DNA of 7,430 nucleotides from Bacteroidales bacterium (GCA_030156305.1 JASGMZ010000150.1:1-7430); one strand, 5' to 3'; shown: positions 1 through 7,194, numbered from the stretch's first letter. Translations and numbers: made by a program. Notes: generated by a model from the sequence alone, not told the origin.

Positions 1-110
<110 letters not shown>

Positions 111-117
111 TTTATTG

Positions 118-149
118 AAGCCTCAATCATTGTGATTGAGGCTTTTTTT
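118..149 (+). terminator. intrinsic terminator of the rRNA operon
   Basis: A perfect 12-bp stem is formed by 118-129 (AAGCCTCAATCA) and 133-144, with a 3-nt loop at 130-132, and a run of seven T follows the GGC at 143-149. It starts within ten bases of the 5S 3' end, the expected place for termination of an rRNA transcript. It should insulate the following gene from rRNA-level transcription. Confidence 0.92.
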
Positions 150-208
150 ACTTAATAATTCATTAATTGATTGATCTTTCTATACAATTATTATAAAATT
201 TTACTTAT

Positions 209-258
209 TTTTATTTGTAACCAATTACCATTCATTTCGTAATTTTATTAGTAACCAA
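209..258 (+). repeat. two-copy 16-bp direct repeat in the mltF leader
   Basis: TTTTATTTGTAACCAA at 209-224 recurs as TTTTATTAGTAACCAA at 243-258. The copies match at 15 of 16 bases, are offset by 34 bp, and the second ends 11 bases before the start codon of the lytic transglycosylase gene. The A/T part could arise by chance in this AT-rich leader, but the shared GTAACCAA is more distinctive. It could be a pair of regulator sites or a small tandem-duplication remnant; nothing here decides between these. Confidence 0.4.
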
Positions 259-269
259 AATCTTTTATT

Positions 270-1703
270 TTGAAAGGGTTTTTACAAAAACTATTCATTC
301 CAGTTTTATTTATTGTTTTCTTTTTATTTGTTAACACCTGTAAAGATGGAGAAAGGGAATCATCTGTTTCTATGAATTCATTAGAACGAATTCAGAAACG
401 AGGTAAAATTATTGCCGTAACTGATTTTAATTCTACGAACTATTTTATTTATAGAGGTGAGCCCATGGGATATCAATATGAATTATTAAAGTTGCTTGCT
501 GAACACCTGGATGTCGATCTTGAAGTAGTAGTAGAAAATGATGTGAATAGAAATTTCGAGATGCTCCTTGATAAAGAATGTGATATTATTGCCATCAATT
601 TAACTAAAACAAAAGACCGAAGTAAAATAATAGATTTTACGACTCCTCACAGTCAGACTAAACAGGTTTTAGTACAACGAAAACCAGATAATTGGAGAGA
701 ATTAACAAAAGATGAGATAGATTCAAAATTAATTAGGAATCAACTGGATTTAGCCAATAAAGTTGTATATGTTCAAAAAGGAACTTCGTATGCTGAGCGG
801 ATAAAAAATTTATCTGATGAAATAGGTGACAATATTATAATTATTGAAAAAGCAGATTTGGAAGTTGAACAATTGATTGAACTGGTAGCAAGTGGAGAGA
901 TTGATTATACTGTTGCTGATGAAAATATAGCAATGGTTAATCAAACGTATTATCCAATTCTTGATATTGAAACAGCTATAAGTTTTCCTCAAAGTTTAGC
1001 CTGGGGAGTTAGAAAAGAAGACGATTCTTTAAAAATGGCTATCAATAAATGGCTTAAAGATTTTAAAAAAACATTAGATTATGCACTTATCTATAATAAA
1101 TATTTTAAAAGTACTCGGTCTGCAAAAATTATTGAAAGTGAATATTATACCATAACGAGTGGTAAAGTTTCGGCTTATGATGATTATATCAAAGAATATA
1201 GTAAAATTATTAATTGGGATTGGAGGTTAGTTGCATCTTTGATTTATCAGGAATCGAGGTTTAAATCAAATGTTAAATCATGGGCTGGAGCTTATGGTTT
1301 AATGCAATTAATGCCAACTACTGCCAAGAGATTTGGGGTAAATAAAAATTCATCGCCAAAAGAAAATATTAAAGCTGGGATTAAATTTATAAAATGGCTT
1401 GATAAAAGATTTGAGGACAGAGGAATTACAGATGAAGAAGAGAAAATTAAATTTATTTTAGCTTCTTATAATGTAGGGTTGGGCCATATTTTAGATGCCA
1501 GAAGGCTTGCAGAAAAATATGGAAAAGACCCAGATGTGTGGGAAAATAATGTGGATGAATTTATTTTAAAAAAATCAGACCCGGAATATTATCATGATCC
1601 TGTAGTAAAGTATGGATATTGCCGCGGGTCAGAAACTTATCAATATGTTTATCAGATTTTAGATAGATACGAACACTATAAAAATATTTTGCCTAAAGAA
1701 TAG
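270..1703 (+). CDS. mltF: MltF-like membrane-bound lytic transglycosylase (solute-binding domain plus SLT domain)
   Basis: This is a two-domain envelope protein of 477 residues. Residues 1-23 are a hydrophobic lipoprotein-type signal ending in V-N-T-C, so C24 is the probable lipidated residue; K-D-G-E follows. About 40-280 resemble the family-3 periplasmic solute-binding fold (RGKIIAVTDF, then GYQYELLKLLAEHL). About 300-470 form a family-1 lytic transglycosylase domain: Q-E-S-R-F with E328 as the expected catalytic glutamate, GLMQLMP at 343-349, and A-S-Y-N at 398-401. This is the architecture of E. coli MltF, which cleaves peptidoglycan with 1,6-anhydromuramic acid formation; the length is close to that family's. 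The start is TTG at 270: an in-frame stop lies at 252, and the next methionines would remove the signal peptide. No clear Shine-Dalgarno is seen. It follows the 5S terminator, so it needs its own promoter in 150-269. The ligand of the binding domain is unknown. Confidence 0.93.
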   Translation: MKGFLQKLFIPVLFIVFFLFVNTCKDGERESSVSMNSLERIQKRGKIIAVTDFNSTNYFIYRGEPMGYQYELLKLLAEHLDVDLEVVVENDVNRNFEMLLDKECDIIAINLTKTKDRSKIIDFTTPHSQTKQVLVQRKPDNWRELTKDEIDSKLIRNQLDLANKVVYVQKGTSYAERIKNLSDEIGDNIIIIEKADLEVEQLIELVASGEIDYTVADENIAMVNQTYYPILDIETAISFPQSLAWGVRKEDDSLKMAINKWLKDFKKTLDYALIYNKYFKSTRSAKIIESEYYTITSGKVSAYDDYIKEYSKIINWDWRLVASLIYQESRFKSNVKSWAGAYGLMQLMPTTAKRFGVNKNSSPKENIKAGIKFIKWLDKRFEDRGITDEEEKIKFILASYNVGLGHILDARRLAEKYGKDPDVWENNVDEFILKKSDPEYYHDPVVKYGYCRGSETYQYVYQILDRYEHYKNILPKE

Positions 1704-1704
1704 A

Positions 1705-2328
1705 TTATAACAGGTTTATCTTCTTAACGACCTCTAAAAATTCTGACATAATCATTGCTGTAGCTCCCCAGATAACTAATTCTTTGGGTTTATAAATAGG
1801 AGCAGTAAAAGCTAACTCACCATCATGAAATTTTTGTAAGGTGCAATTTTCAGGGTTAAGCAAATCTGAAAGAGGGATTTCAATAATTTTTTCTACTTCG
1901 ATTGGGTCACGCTTAAATTTTGGAATTGTGGCATAAAAACCTACTGACGGAAGGACATAAAAGTTACTAACCGGAATATGTAGTGGTGTTAATTGTCCTA
2001 AGATATTTACTTTTTCAGGATCTATTCCTATCTCCTCCTTACTTTCTCTTAAGGCTGTATACTCAAGCGTAGGGTCCCCGAGTTCAAACTTTCCTCCAGG
2101 GAAAGAAATCTGCCCACTGTGAGCCCCTTCATATTCCGTTCGTTTAATGCAAACAGTATATAACTGGTTTTTTTTAGGGAATAGAAGAATTAAAACTCCT
2201 GCATTACGCCTTTTGGAAGAAGTTTTAAAAGGCCTGCGGAAGTTGGGTGCCATTTTTTTATGAGCTAGTTCCCCGGGTAGTTCTCTTTTAAACTCTTCCT
2301 TTAATTGGTTAAAAAAATCTTTATACAT
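1705..2328 (-). CDS. Nudix hydrolase of the CoA-pyrophosphatase (NudL/YeaB-like) type
   Basis: This is a soluble cytoplasmic Nudix hydrolase. Numbered from the TTG codon at 2340, the G-Q-I-S-F-P-G-G block at 76-83, preceded by K-R-T-E-Y-E-G-A-H, resembles the UPF0035/NuCoA signature that marks CoA pyrophosphatases. The Nudix box follows, with ALRESKEEIG at 96-105 supplying the R-E and E-E residues that bind metal. In this subfamily the first half of the box is spaced differently from the standard GX5EX7REUXEEXGU, as in E. coli NudL. Family members cleave CoA or acyl-CoA to 3',5'-ADP and phosphopantetheine derivatives; the actual substrate here is inferred. I chose ATG at 2328 (207 residues); TTG at 2340 would add MSVL and has an AAAGAAG a few bases upstream, so it remains possible. 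It is the last gene of the gatE-gatD block, about 49 bp after gatD. Its stop codon is one base from the convergent mltF stop. Confidence 0.88.
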   Translation of the reverse strand: MYKDFFNQLKEEFKRELPGELAHKKMAPNFRRPFKTSSKRRNAGVLILLFPKKNQLYTVCIKRTEYEGAHSGQISFPGGKFELGDPTLEYTALRESKEEIGIDPEKVNILGQLTPLHIPVSNFYVLPSVGFYATIPKFKRDPIEVEKIIEIPLSDLLNPENCTLQKFHDGELAFTAPIYKPKELVIWGATAMIMSEFLEVVKKINLL

Positions 2329-2377
2329 TAATACGGACAATAAACTTCTTTCAAATAAAATAATACACTAATAGAAA

Positions 2378-3763
2378 TTATTTTCTAAATTTTCTAATAA
2401 ATTCTTCTACTTCAGGAACACCTCCCTGGTAAATTAAATATCCGTTATAAGGTTCTTTGCGGGTTATTTCATCATTTACCGGAGTTAACATAATCTCTTT
2501 TACTTTTTGTGGGTCATCGGTTTGTCCCAGAGCCCAACCCAGCTTAATATAAGCAACTTCAGGCAACATGTTTTCAGCTGGGATAACTCCTTTATCCATT
2601 AAATCACGCCCAGTATCGTAAACAAACATATGTACATAACCCCACAGCGTTTGTACGGTCATATAAATGTGTACTCCTTTTTTGGTAGCTCGTTCAATGG
2701 CATCATATAATGGTTTATTAACATGCCCTAGTCCTGTTCCTGCAATTACAATTCCTTTATATCCATTATCAACCAACATATCAATAATATCAGGCTGCAT
2801 GTTGGGGTAATAGTATACAATGGTAACTTTTTCTTCAAAAAAGGGTAAGATGGTTGCTTTTTTATCTTTTCTTCTGGGGTTATAATTTTTTTTAATCGGC
2901 TTAACCTCTCCCCATTTAACGGTTGCCAATGGGACATCCCCAACGGTACGGAAAGTTGACCGGTACGAAGAGTGCATTTTTCTTACCCGTGTACCACGAT
3001 GTAAGAATCCATAATCATCAGATGTGGGGCCAAACATACAAACCATAACTTCAGCGATATCTGAATGTGCTGCGGTATATGCAGCATGAATTAAATTTAG
3101 TGCTGCATCGGATGATGGGCGATCGGATGATCGTTGTGAACCAACCAATACGATAGGAACCGGCGAATTTTGAACCATGAAAGTTAATGCTGCAGCAGTA
3201 TGGCCTAAAGTATCCGTCCCGTGCCCGATAATGATGCCGTCAATTCCTTTTTCAATTTCTTTGCCTATGGCAATAGCTAAAGATTTATACTGCTCGGGCC
3301 CCATATTTTCGCTAAAAACAGCAAAAAGTTTTTCGGTCGTCAGATTGCAAATATCGGCTAGTTCAGGAACCGCTCCGTAAAGCTCTCCGGGTGAAAATGC
3401 CGGTATTACAGCTCCCGTCCGGTAATCTAATCGCGAAGCAATGGTCCCTCCTGTTCCAAAAAGTTTTACATTACGTTTATCTTTAGCGTAAGGAAATTCT
3501 TTTTCGGGAATTTTATAATTGGCTTTTTGGTATCCCGTTTCTTTCATGTCGGTAATCGTTTTAATATCAATCCCAATATTATAACCGGTAGCAATTTTTA
3601 AAACAATGTGTTGGTCATCATCATTTTCCGACCGTGGTAATACTGTTCCCTGAAAACTTCCTCTGGTTGTTTTTATATTGGTTTGGCCCCAAACACGTAC
3701 ATTATATTTTTTTAAAACTTCTAATGCTTTGCCTTTATATCCTTGAAAAATATCTTCGCTCAT
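2378..3763 (-). CDS. gatD: Glu-tRNA(Gln) amidotransferase subunit D, archaeal type
   Basis: GatD is the glutaminase subunit of GatDE. It releases ammonia from glutamine or asparagine and passes it to GatE for conversion of Glu-tRNA(Gln) to Gln-tRNA(Gln). About 15-75 form a small beta-rich N-terminal domain typical of GatD and absent from plain asparaginases. About 98-430 are an L-asparaginase-like domain. By alignment to type II asparaginase, the catalytic residues are T107 (in GTGGTIAS, 103-110), T183 and D184 (in GHGTDT, 180-185) and K262 (in RVRKMHSS). The GTRVRKMHSS block and the C-terminal QTLWGYVHMFVYDTGRDL are GatD-like. Length is 461 residues, slightly above the roughly 435-440 of archaeal GatD, and the reading frame is intact. 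ATG at 3763 fits the domain boundary. It lies 30 bp downstream of gatE. A stand-alone L-asparaginase is the main alternative, made unlikely by the N-terminal domain and the GatE partner. The protein looks archaeal but the genome bacterial, suggesting lateral transfer. Confidence 0.94.
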   Translation of the reverse strand: MSEDIFQGYKGKALEVLKKYNVRVWGQTNIKTTRGSFQGTVLPRSENDDDQHIVLKIATGYNIGIDIKTITDMKETGYQKANYKIPEKEFPYAKDKRNVKLFGTGGTIASRLDYRTGAVIPAFSPGELYGAVPELADICNLTTEKLFAVFSENMGPEQYKSLAIAIGKEIEKGIDGIIIGHGTDTLGHTAAALTFMVQNSPVPIVLVGSQRSSDRPSSDAALNLIHAAYTAAHSDIAEVMVCMFGPTSDDYGFLHRGTRVRKMHSSYRSTFRTVGDVPLATVKWGEVKPIKKNYNPRRKDKKATILPFFEEKVTIVYYYPNMQPDIIDMLVDNGYKGIVIAGTGLGHVNKPLYDAIERATKKGVHIYMTVQTLWGYVHMFVYDTGRDLMDKGVIPAENMLPEVAYIKLGWALGQTDDPQKVKEIMLTPVNDEITRKEPYNGYLIYQGGVPEVEEFIRKFRK

Positions 3764-3770
3764 TTTACTT

Positions 3771-3789
3771 ATTTTTAATCGTTAAAAAT
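3771..3789 (-). repeat. A/T-only hairpin between gatE and gatD
   Basis: ATTTTTAA at 3771-3778 and TTAAAAAT at 3782-3789 are perfect 8-bp inverted repeats around a 3-nt loop. They fill most of the 30-bp gap between the gatE stop and the gatD start and end seven bases before the gatD ATG. The stem has no G-C pair and no T-run of its own, so it is a weak structure. It might influence gatD translation or be an RNase site. It does not look like a terminator. Confidence 0.4.
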
Positions 3790-3793
3790 GATA

Positions 3794-5785
3794 TTAATTT
3801 TGTTCTATGGCTTTCGCTAATTTCTCTGGAGCGATGTTTCCTACAGCTGTTTTTTGGAGTTCGCCCATAATCCAGTGTACGGCCGCGTTATCGTTTTTTG
3901 ATTGTTTGATTTCTTTAAATTTTTCTTTTAAAAATGGAATTTTGGATAAAATTTCTTCTTTGGGTAGTGGTTTAAAGTGGATACTTGTCAGTATCGATTC
4001 AAAATCCATCTTAGGATATTGATATACGATAGGAAGCATTTTTTTGCTTAACTGAATTTCGAGTTTTTTATCTATTAAAAATTTGAATAAATCATAGATT
4101 TTAGAATACTCGAAAGTGTTTGTAGATTTATAATGACCTTCGACAAATTTTAGCTTGTGCCCAATAAATGTCCCAATAAATTTTGGATCAATTTTTAAAT
4201 CTTTTATGATTTTTTCAATCAATGGATACAGATTGTTTCTTAGAATATAATTGTACGTATCTTCCGGAATGTCCCATTTTTTCATTTGATTATAGCGATC
4301 CACCACTTCTGTGGGTAATTTTTTTCTTAAATTTTCAATATAATCAGTTGCTAATGGAATTGGAGCAGAATCGGTATCAGGATACATTCTATCGGCTCCG
4401 GGCAATACCCGTTCAAAAATTGTTGTCCCGTCAGTAAATGATTTTCGGGTTTCGTTGGGTACCCCTTCAAAAGCCATTAGACAACGTTCTTCAATAGTTT
4501 CTAATGCAGTGGATATATCTTCATCGGGTGCCCAGAAAATAATTTGAGCGTCCTCCCTATCTGCATTAAAAAGGGATTTTAGTTTGTCGAAATTTTCGGG
4601 AATAACTTTTGGTTCCAGCTCTTCCGAATGAACCATGTTTGGCTCTTCGAGACAAGCAATAACTTTTAAGCGGTCTGAAATTTCGTCGGCAAATATTTTT
4701 CCCGGCTGAGTAAAATGGGATAGAATGGATTTAAATCCCGGCAGGTTGACGGCAATGATTCTGTATTTGTCTATTAATCCATTTGTTATAGGCTCATATT
4801 TTAAATCATAATCCCGATAATCAATCTCCTGATGTTGGATTTTCCATTTCGAAGGATCTTTAATTTTGTCGGTTAGTTTTTTTCTTACATTTAATAATGC
4901 CCACTGCCTGAAAGCTTCATTATGTGATAACTCTGGTATGAGTTTATTATACGAAACCCCTTTAACTTCAACTCTTGTTCCTCCTTTACAACTTACATTT
5001 ACATCTTCTCTTCCAGCGCCACTTCCGGTTCTCACTTTCCCGGTACTTCGGTTTAAAAAGCGGATATATTCAGCTGCTTCTTTTAATTCATCCGGGGTAA
5101 ACATATCAGGATAAGTAACCGTTTCGATTAAGGGCATCCCTAAACGATCGGTTTTATAAATTCTGGTATGTCTTATATCGGAAATTTCACGGCAGGAGTC
5201 TTCTTCAATGCTTAATTGGATTAATCGCACTTTTTTGTTTTTTAATGGGATTTCTCCTTCTACACCCAAAATAGCGGTACGTTGAAAACCGGTAGGGATA
5301 CTTCCGTCTAAATACTGTTTGCGGGTAATATGAACTTCGCCAACAATGTTAAGTTTACAAAGTAATGAGATTTCTAATGCTTTCTCAAGTGCTTCTTTGT
5401 TGATTTTGAAGGGAGGAGTATCGTCTATTTCGTATGTACAGGCTGTTTCGTTATTGATACGATAAATTATTTCTTTTTTTGTTTTAAATTCCATCAAGGC
5501 TGTTCCGTCATATTCTCCTAACTCACTTAAAGTAGGCCGCATATGGCGGATTATTTCTGCATCATATTCGTCATCTTTGTGATAAATACCCGCAGGGCAT
5601 CGACAAAATAATTTTTCTTTGGTATTTAATTGTTGATGTACTTCTAACCCTGATTTAAATCCTATTCGTTGGTAATCCGCTTTTTTTGCTTTTTTTCTGG
5701 TTACATAACCAATTTCTTTTTTTGTTTTTTCATAATTCTGTTTAGGATCGAAAGAGGAAGAATCAGCAGATGTATTTGTTTTCAT
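3794..5785 (-). CDS. gatE: Glu-tRNA(Gln) amidotransferase subunit E, archaeal type
   Basis: GatE binds Glu-tRNA(Gln), activates the tRNA-bound glutamate with ATP and transamidates it with ammonia from GatD. Domains in order: a lysine-rich N-terminal extension (1-37); a GatB-like cradle domain from about 38, with GLEVHQQL at 46-53, LFCRCP at 59-64 and TGKVRTGSGAGREDVNVS at 248-265; a GAD-type insertion like that of bacterial AspRS at about 340-440 (IIAVNLPGF, then DAQIIFWAPDED); return to the cradle with the FERVLPGADRMYPDTDSAP block at 457-475; a helical region; and a YqeY-like tail near 635-663 (MGELQKTAVGNIAPEKL). The GAD insertion separates GatE from bacterial GatB. Length is 663 residues, longer than the roughly 620-630 of archaeal GatE, mostly because of the N-terminal extension. 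ATG at 5785 is used; the next methionine is M82, inside the conserved core. It is the first gene of the gatE-gatD-Nudix run, 138 bp after the permease stop, so it may have its own promoter. Confidence 0.95.
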   Translation of the reverse strand: MKTNTSADSSSFDPKQNYEKTKKEIGYVTRKKAKKADYQRIGFKSGLEVHQQLNTKEKLFCRCPAGIYHKDDEYDAEIIRHMRPTLSELGEYDGTALMEFKTKKEIIYRINNETACTYEIDDTPPFKINKEALEKALEISLLCKLNIVGEVHITRKQYLDGSIPTGFQRTAILGVEGEIPLKNKKVRLIQLSIEEDSCREISDIRHTRIYKTDRLGMPLIETVTYPDMFTPDELKEAAEYIRFLNRSTGKVRTGSGAGREDVNVSCKGGTRVEVKGVSYNKLIPELSHNEAFRQWALLNVRKKLTDKIKDPSKWKIQHQEIDYRDYDLKYEPITNGLIDKYRIIAVNLPGFKSILSHFTQPGKIFADEISDRLKVIACLEEPNMVHSEELEPKVIPENFDKLKSLFNADREDAQIIFWAPDEDISTALETIEERCLMAFEGVPNETRKSFTDGTTIFERVLPGADRMYPDTDSAPIPLATDYIENLRKKLPTEVVDRYNQMKKWDIPEDTYNYILRNNLYPLIEKIIKDLKIDPKFIGTFIGHKLKFVEGHYKSTNTFEYSKIYDLFKFLIDKKLEIQLSKKMLPIVYQYPKMDFESILTSIHFKPLPKEEILSKIPFLKEKFKEIKQSKNDNAAVHWIMGELQKTAVGNIAPEKLAKAIEQN

Positions 5786-5923
5786 AATGTGTAACTTGTT
5801 GTTTTGTAGTGTGATATATTTTTTAAAAACTAAATTTTACCGGTTTCAAAGTCCGTTAAATTAGTAAAAAAAATGCGAGATAAGAAATTTAGTTTAATCA
5901 GGATATAAACAGGATGATTTTTA

Positions 5924-7171
5924 CTATTCGAAACGGATGGTTTTTTCAGGGCTTAATTTTGAAATAATATAGGATGGAATAACTAGCATTAATACGGTAA
6001 TAGCCAGTGTTCCTAGATTTAATCCCAGAATATGCCACAGTTCTAAATTAATCGGAACGGCTTTAAGATAATATGACGAAGGATCAAGCGAGAAAAGTTG
6101 GAATTTTAATTGGATGAAACAAATAGCAATTCCTATGATATTCCCCCAAAATAATCCTTTGGATATTAAAAATGCCGATTGATATAAAAATATTTTCCGT
6201 ATAGACCAGTTTTTTGTGCCCATGGCTTTTAGTATTCCTATCATATTAGTACGTTCAAGAATCAGGATTAATAATCCGGAAACCATATTAAATCCTGCCA
6301 CAGCTGTCATTAGAATTAAGATAATCCATACATTCATATCGGTTAAATTTAACCAATCGAACATTTGTGGATATTTTTCTTTAATGCTTTGTACTTTAAG
6401 CTTGGCACCACTGGGATCAAATTGAAAACCTACAATATCTCGAATTTCACGAGTAATATAATCTATTTGTGAAAATTCGTCAAGAATGACTTCGTAACCA
6501 CTGATTTGATTTTTTTCCCAATTGTTTAAACGCTGAATATGTCCTAAATCAACGAGAATGAATTTTTCATCAAATTCAGCCAGGCTTGTATTATAAATAC
6601 CTGAAATAGAGAATACTCTCATTCTTGGCGGTTCCTGGATGAAATAGGCTGCAATTTTATCGCCAGGTTTTAATTTAAGTAAATTAGCAATGTGCTCGGA
6701 AATTATAATTTGGTCAGTTTTCGACGTATCGTTTACTCTAAAGGTTTTACCGGCAACCATATTACGTTCAAAAAAAGTCCAGTCGAAATCAGAACCTACC
6801 CCTTTTAAAACAACACCATGTATATCTTCCGATTTGGTTTTTATGATTCCGGCTTTCATTCCAAATTGTTGAATTTGCTTAACTCCTTTGAGGTTTTTTA
6901 TGTCCTCAAAAAAGAGTTGGTCTTTATTTATTGGAACCGTTTCATAAGAGATATTCGTGTCGTAATTAATAATTTGAATGTGTGATCCGAAGCCAATTAA
7001 TTTATTGCTAATTTCTTTTTTAAACCCAGAGGCAATAGCTACAGCCAAAATCATTACAGCAAGTCCCAGCGAAATACCAATTACAGCAATCGTCACAATA
7101 GGCTGTGAAATGCCTTTTTTCTCTTTCTTTTCGGTTAATAGTCGTTTAGCAATAAAAAGCTCAGTATTCAA
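5924..7171 (-). CDS. FtsX-like ABC transporter permease, LolC/LolE family
   Basis: This is an inner-membrane permease of 415 residues. It has the 1+3 membrane layout of the LolC/LolE (MacB/FtsX) superfamily: TM1 at about 25-49, a periplasmic domain at about 50-278, then TM2 (280-305), TM3 (327-355) and TM4 (380-404). The ERTNMIGILKAMG block at 306-318 is the cytoplasmic coupling segment typical of FtsX permeases. The N-terminal MNTELFIAKRL and C-terminal SPEKTIRFE are characteristic of Bacteroidota members. Such proteins, with a LolD-type ATPase, extract lipoproteins from the inner membrane for transfer towards the outer membrane; no ATPase gene is in the window. The start is TTG at 7171: no in-frame ATG lies between it and the upstream stop at 7184-7186, and it gives the family's usual N terminus. 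A -7 promoter box lies about 24 bases upstream. LolC and LolE cannot be told apart here. Cotranscription with gatE across 138 bp is possible but not shown. Confidence 0.92.
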   Translation of the reverse strand: MNTELFIAKRLLTEKKEKKGISQPIVTIAVIGISLGLAVMILAVAIASGFKKEISNKLIGFGSHIQIINYDTNISYETVPINKDQLFFEDIKNLKGVKQIQQFGMKAGIIKTKSEDIHGVVLKGVGSDFDWTFFERNMVAGKTFRVNDTSKTDQIIISEHIANLLKLKPGDKIAAYFIQEPPRMRVFSISGIYNTSLAEFDEKFILVDLGHIQRLNNWEKNQISGYEVILDEFSQIDYITREIRDIVGFQFDPSGAKLKVQSIKEKYPQMFDWLNLTDMNVWIILILMTAVAGFNMVSGLLILILERTNMIGILKAMGTKNWSIRKIFLYQSAFLISKGLFWGNIIGIAICFIQLKFQLFSLDPSSYYLKAVPINLELWHILGLNLGTLAITVLMLVIPSYIISKLSPEKTIRFE

Positions 7172-7194
7172 AATGCTGTATTTTTATGTTTTCA

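Noticed and set aside
206..213. TATTTTTA as a -7 promoter box for mltF
   Set aside because: It matches TAnnTTTG at 7 of 8 positions, but no TTG lies at the right distance upstream and such AT-rich strings are frequent here.
2378..3763. Reading this gene as a plain L-asparaginase
   Set aside because: The GTGGTIAS, GHGTDT and RKMHSS motifs would fit an asparaginase, but the N-terminal beta domain, GatD-specific blocks and adjacent gatE argue for GatD.
3634..3870. Plus-strand 78-codon hydrophobic open frame across the gatE-gatD junction
   Set aside because: It is antisense to both genes, and its hydrophobicity reflects the T-rich complement of lysine-rich coding sequence.
4866..5114. Plus-strand 82-codon open frame, and similar frames at 3177-3380, 4222-4437, 6216-6425, 6690-6872 and 6978-7220
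   Set aside because: All lie wholly or mostly opposite well-supported conserved genes and encode low-complexity protein with no recognisable motif. They are antisense shadows.
3794..5785. Reading this gene as bacterial GatB
   Set aside because: It shares the GatB cradle, but the AspRS-like GAD insertion at about 340-440, the 663-residue length and the lack of gatA or gatC nearby fit GatE.
5786..5923. Promoter or terminator between the permease gene and gatE
   Set aside because: A TAGTTTTT on the minus strand is 7 of 8 to the -7 consensus, but its spacing from the nearest upstream TTTG is too short. No hairpin with a U-tract was found, so I call neither.
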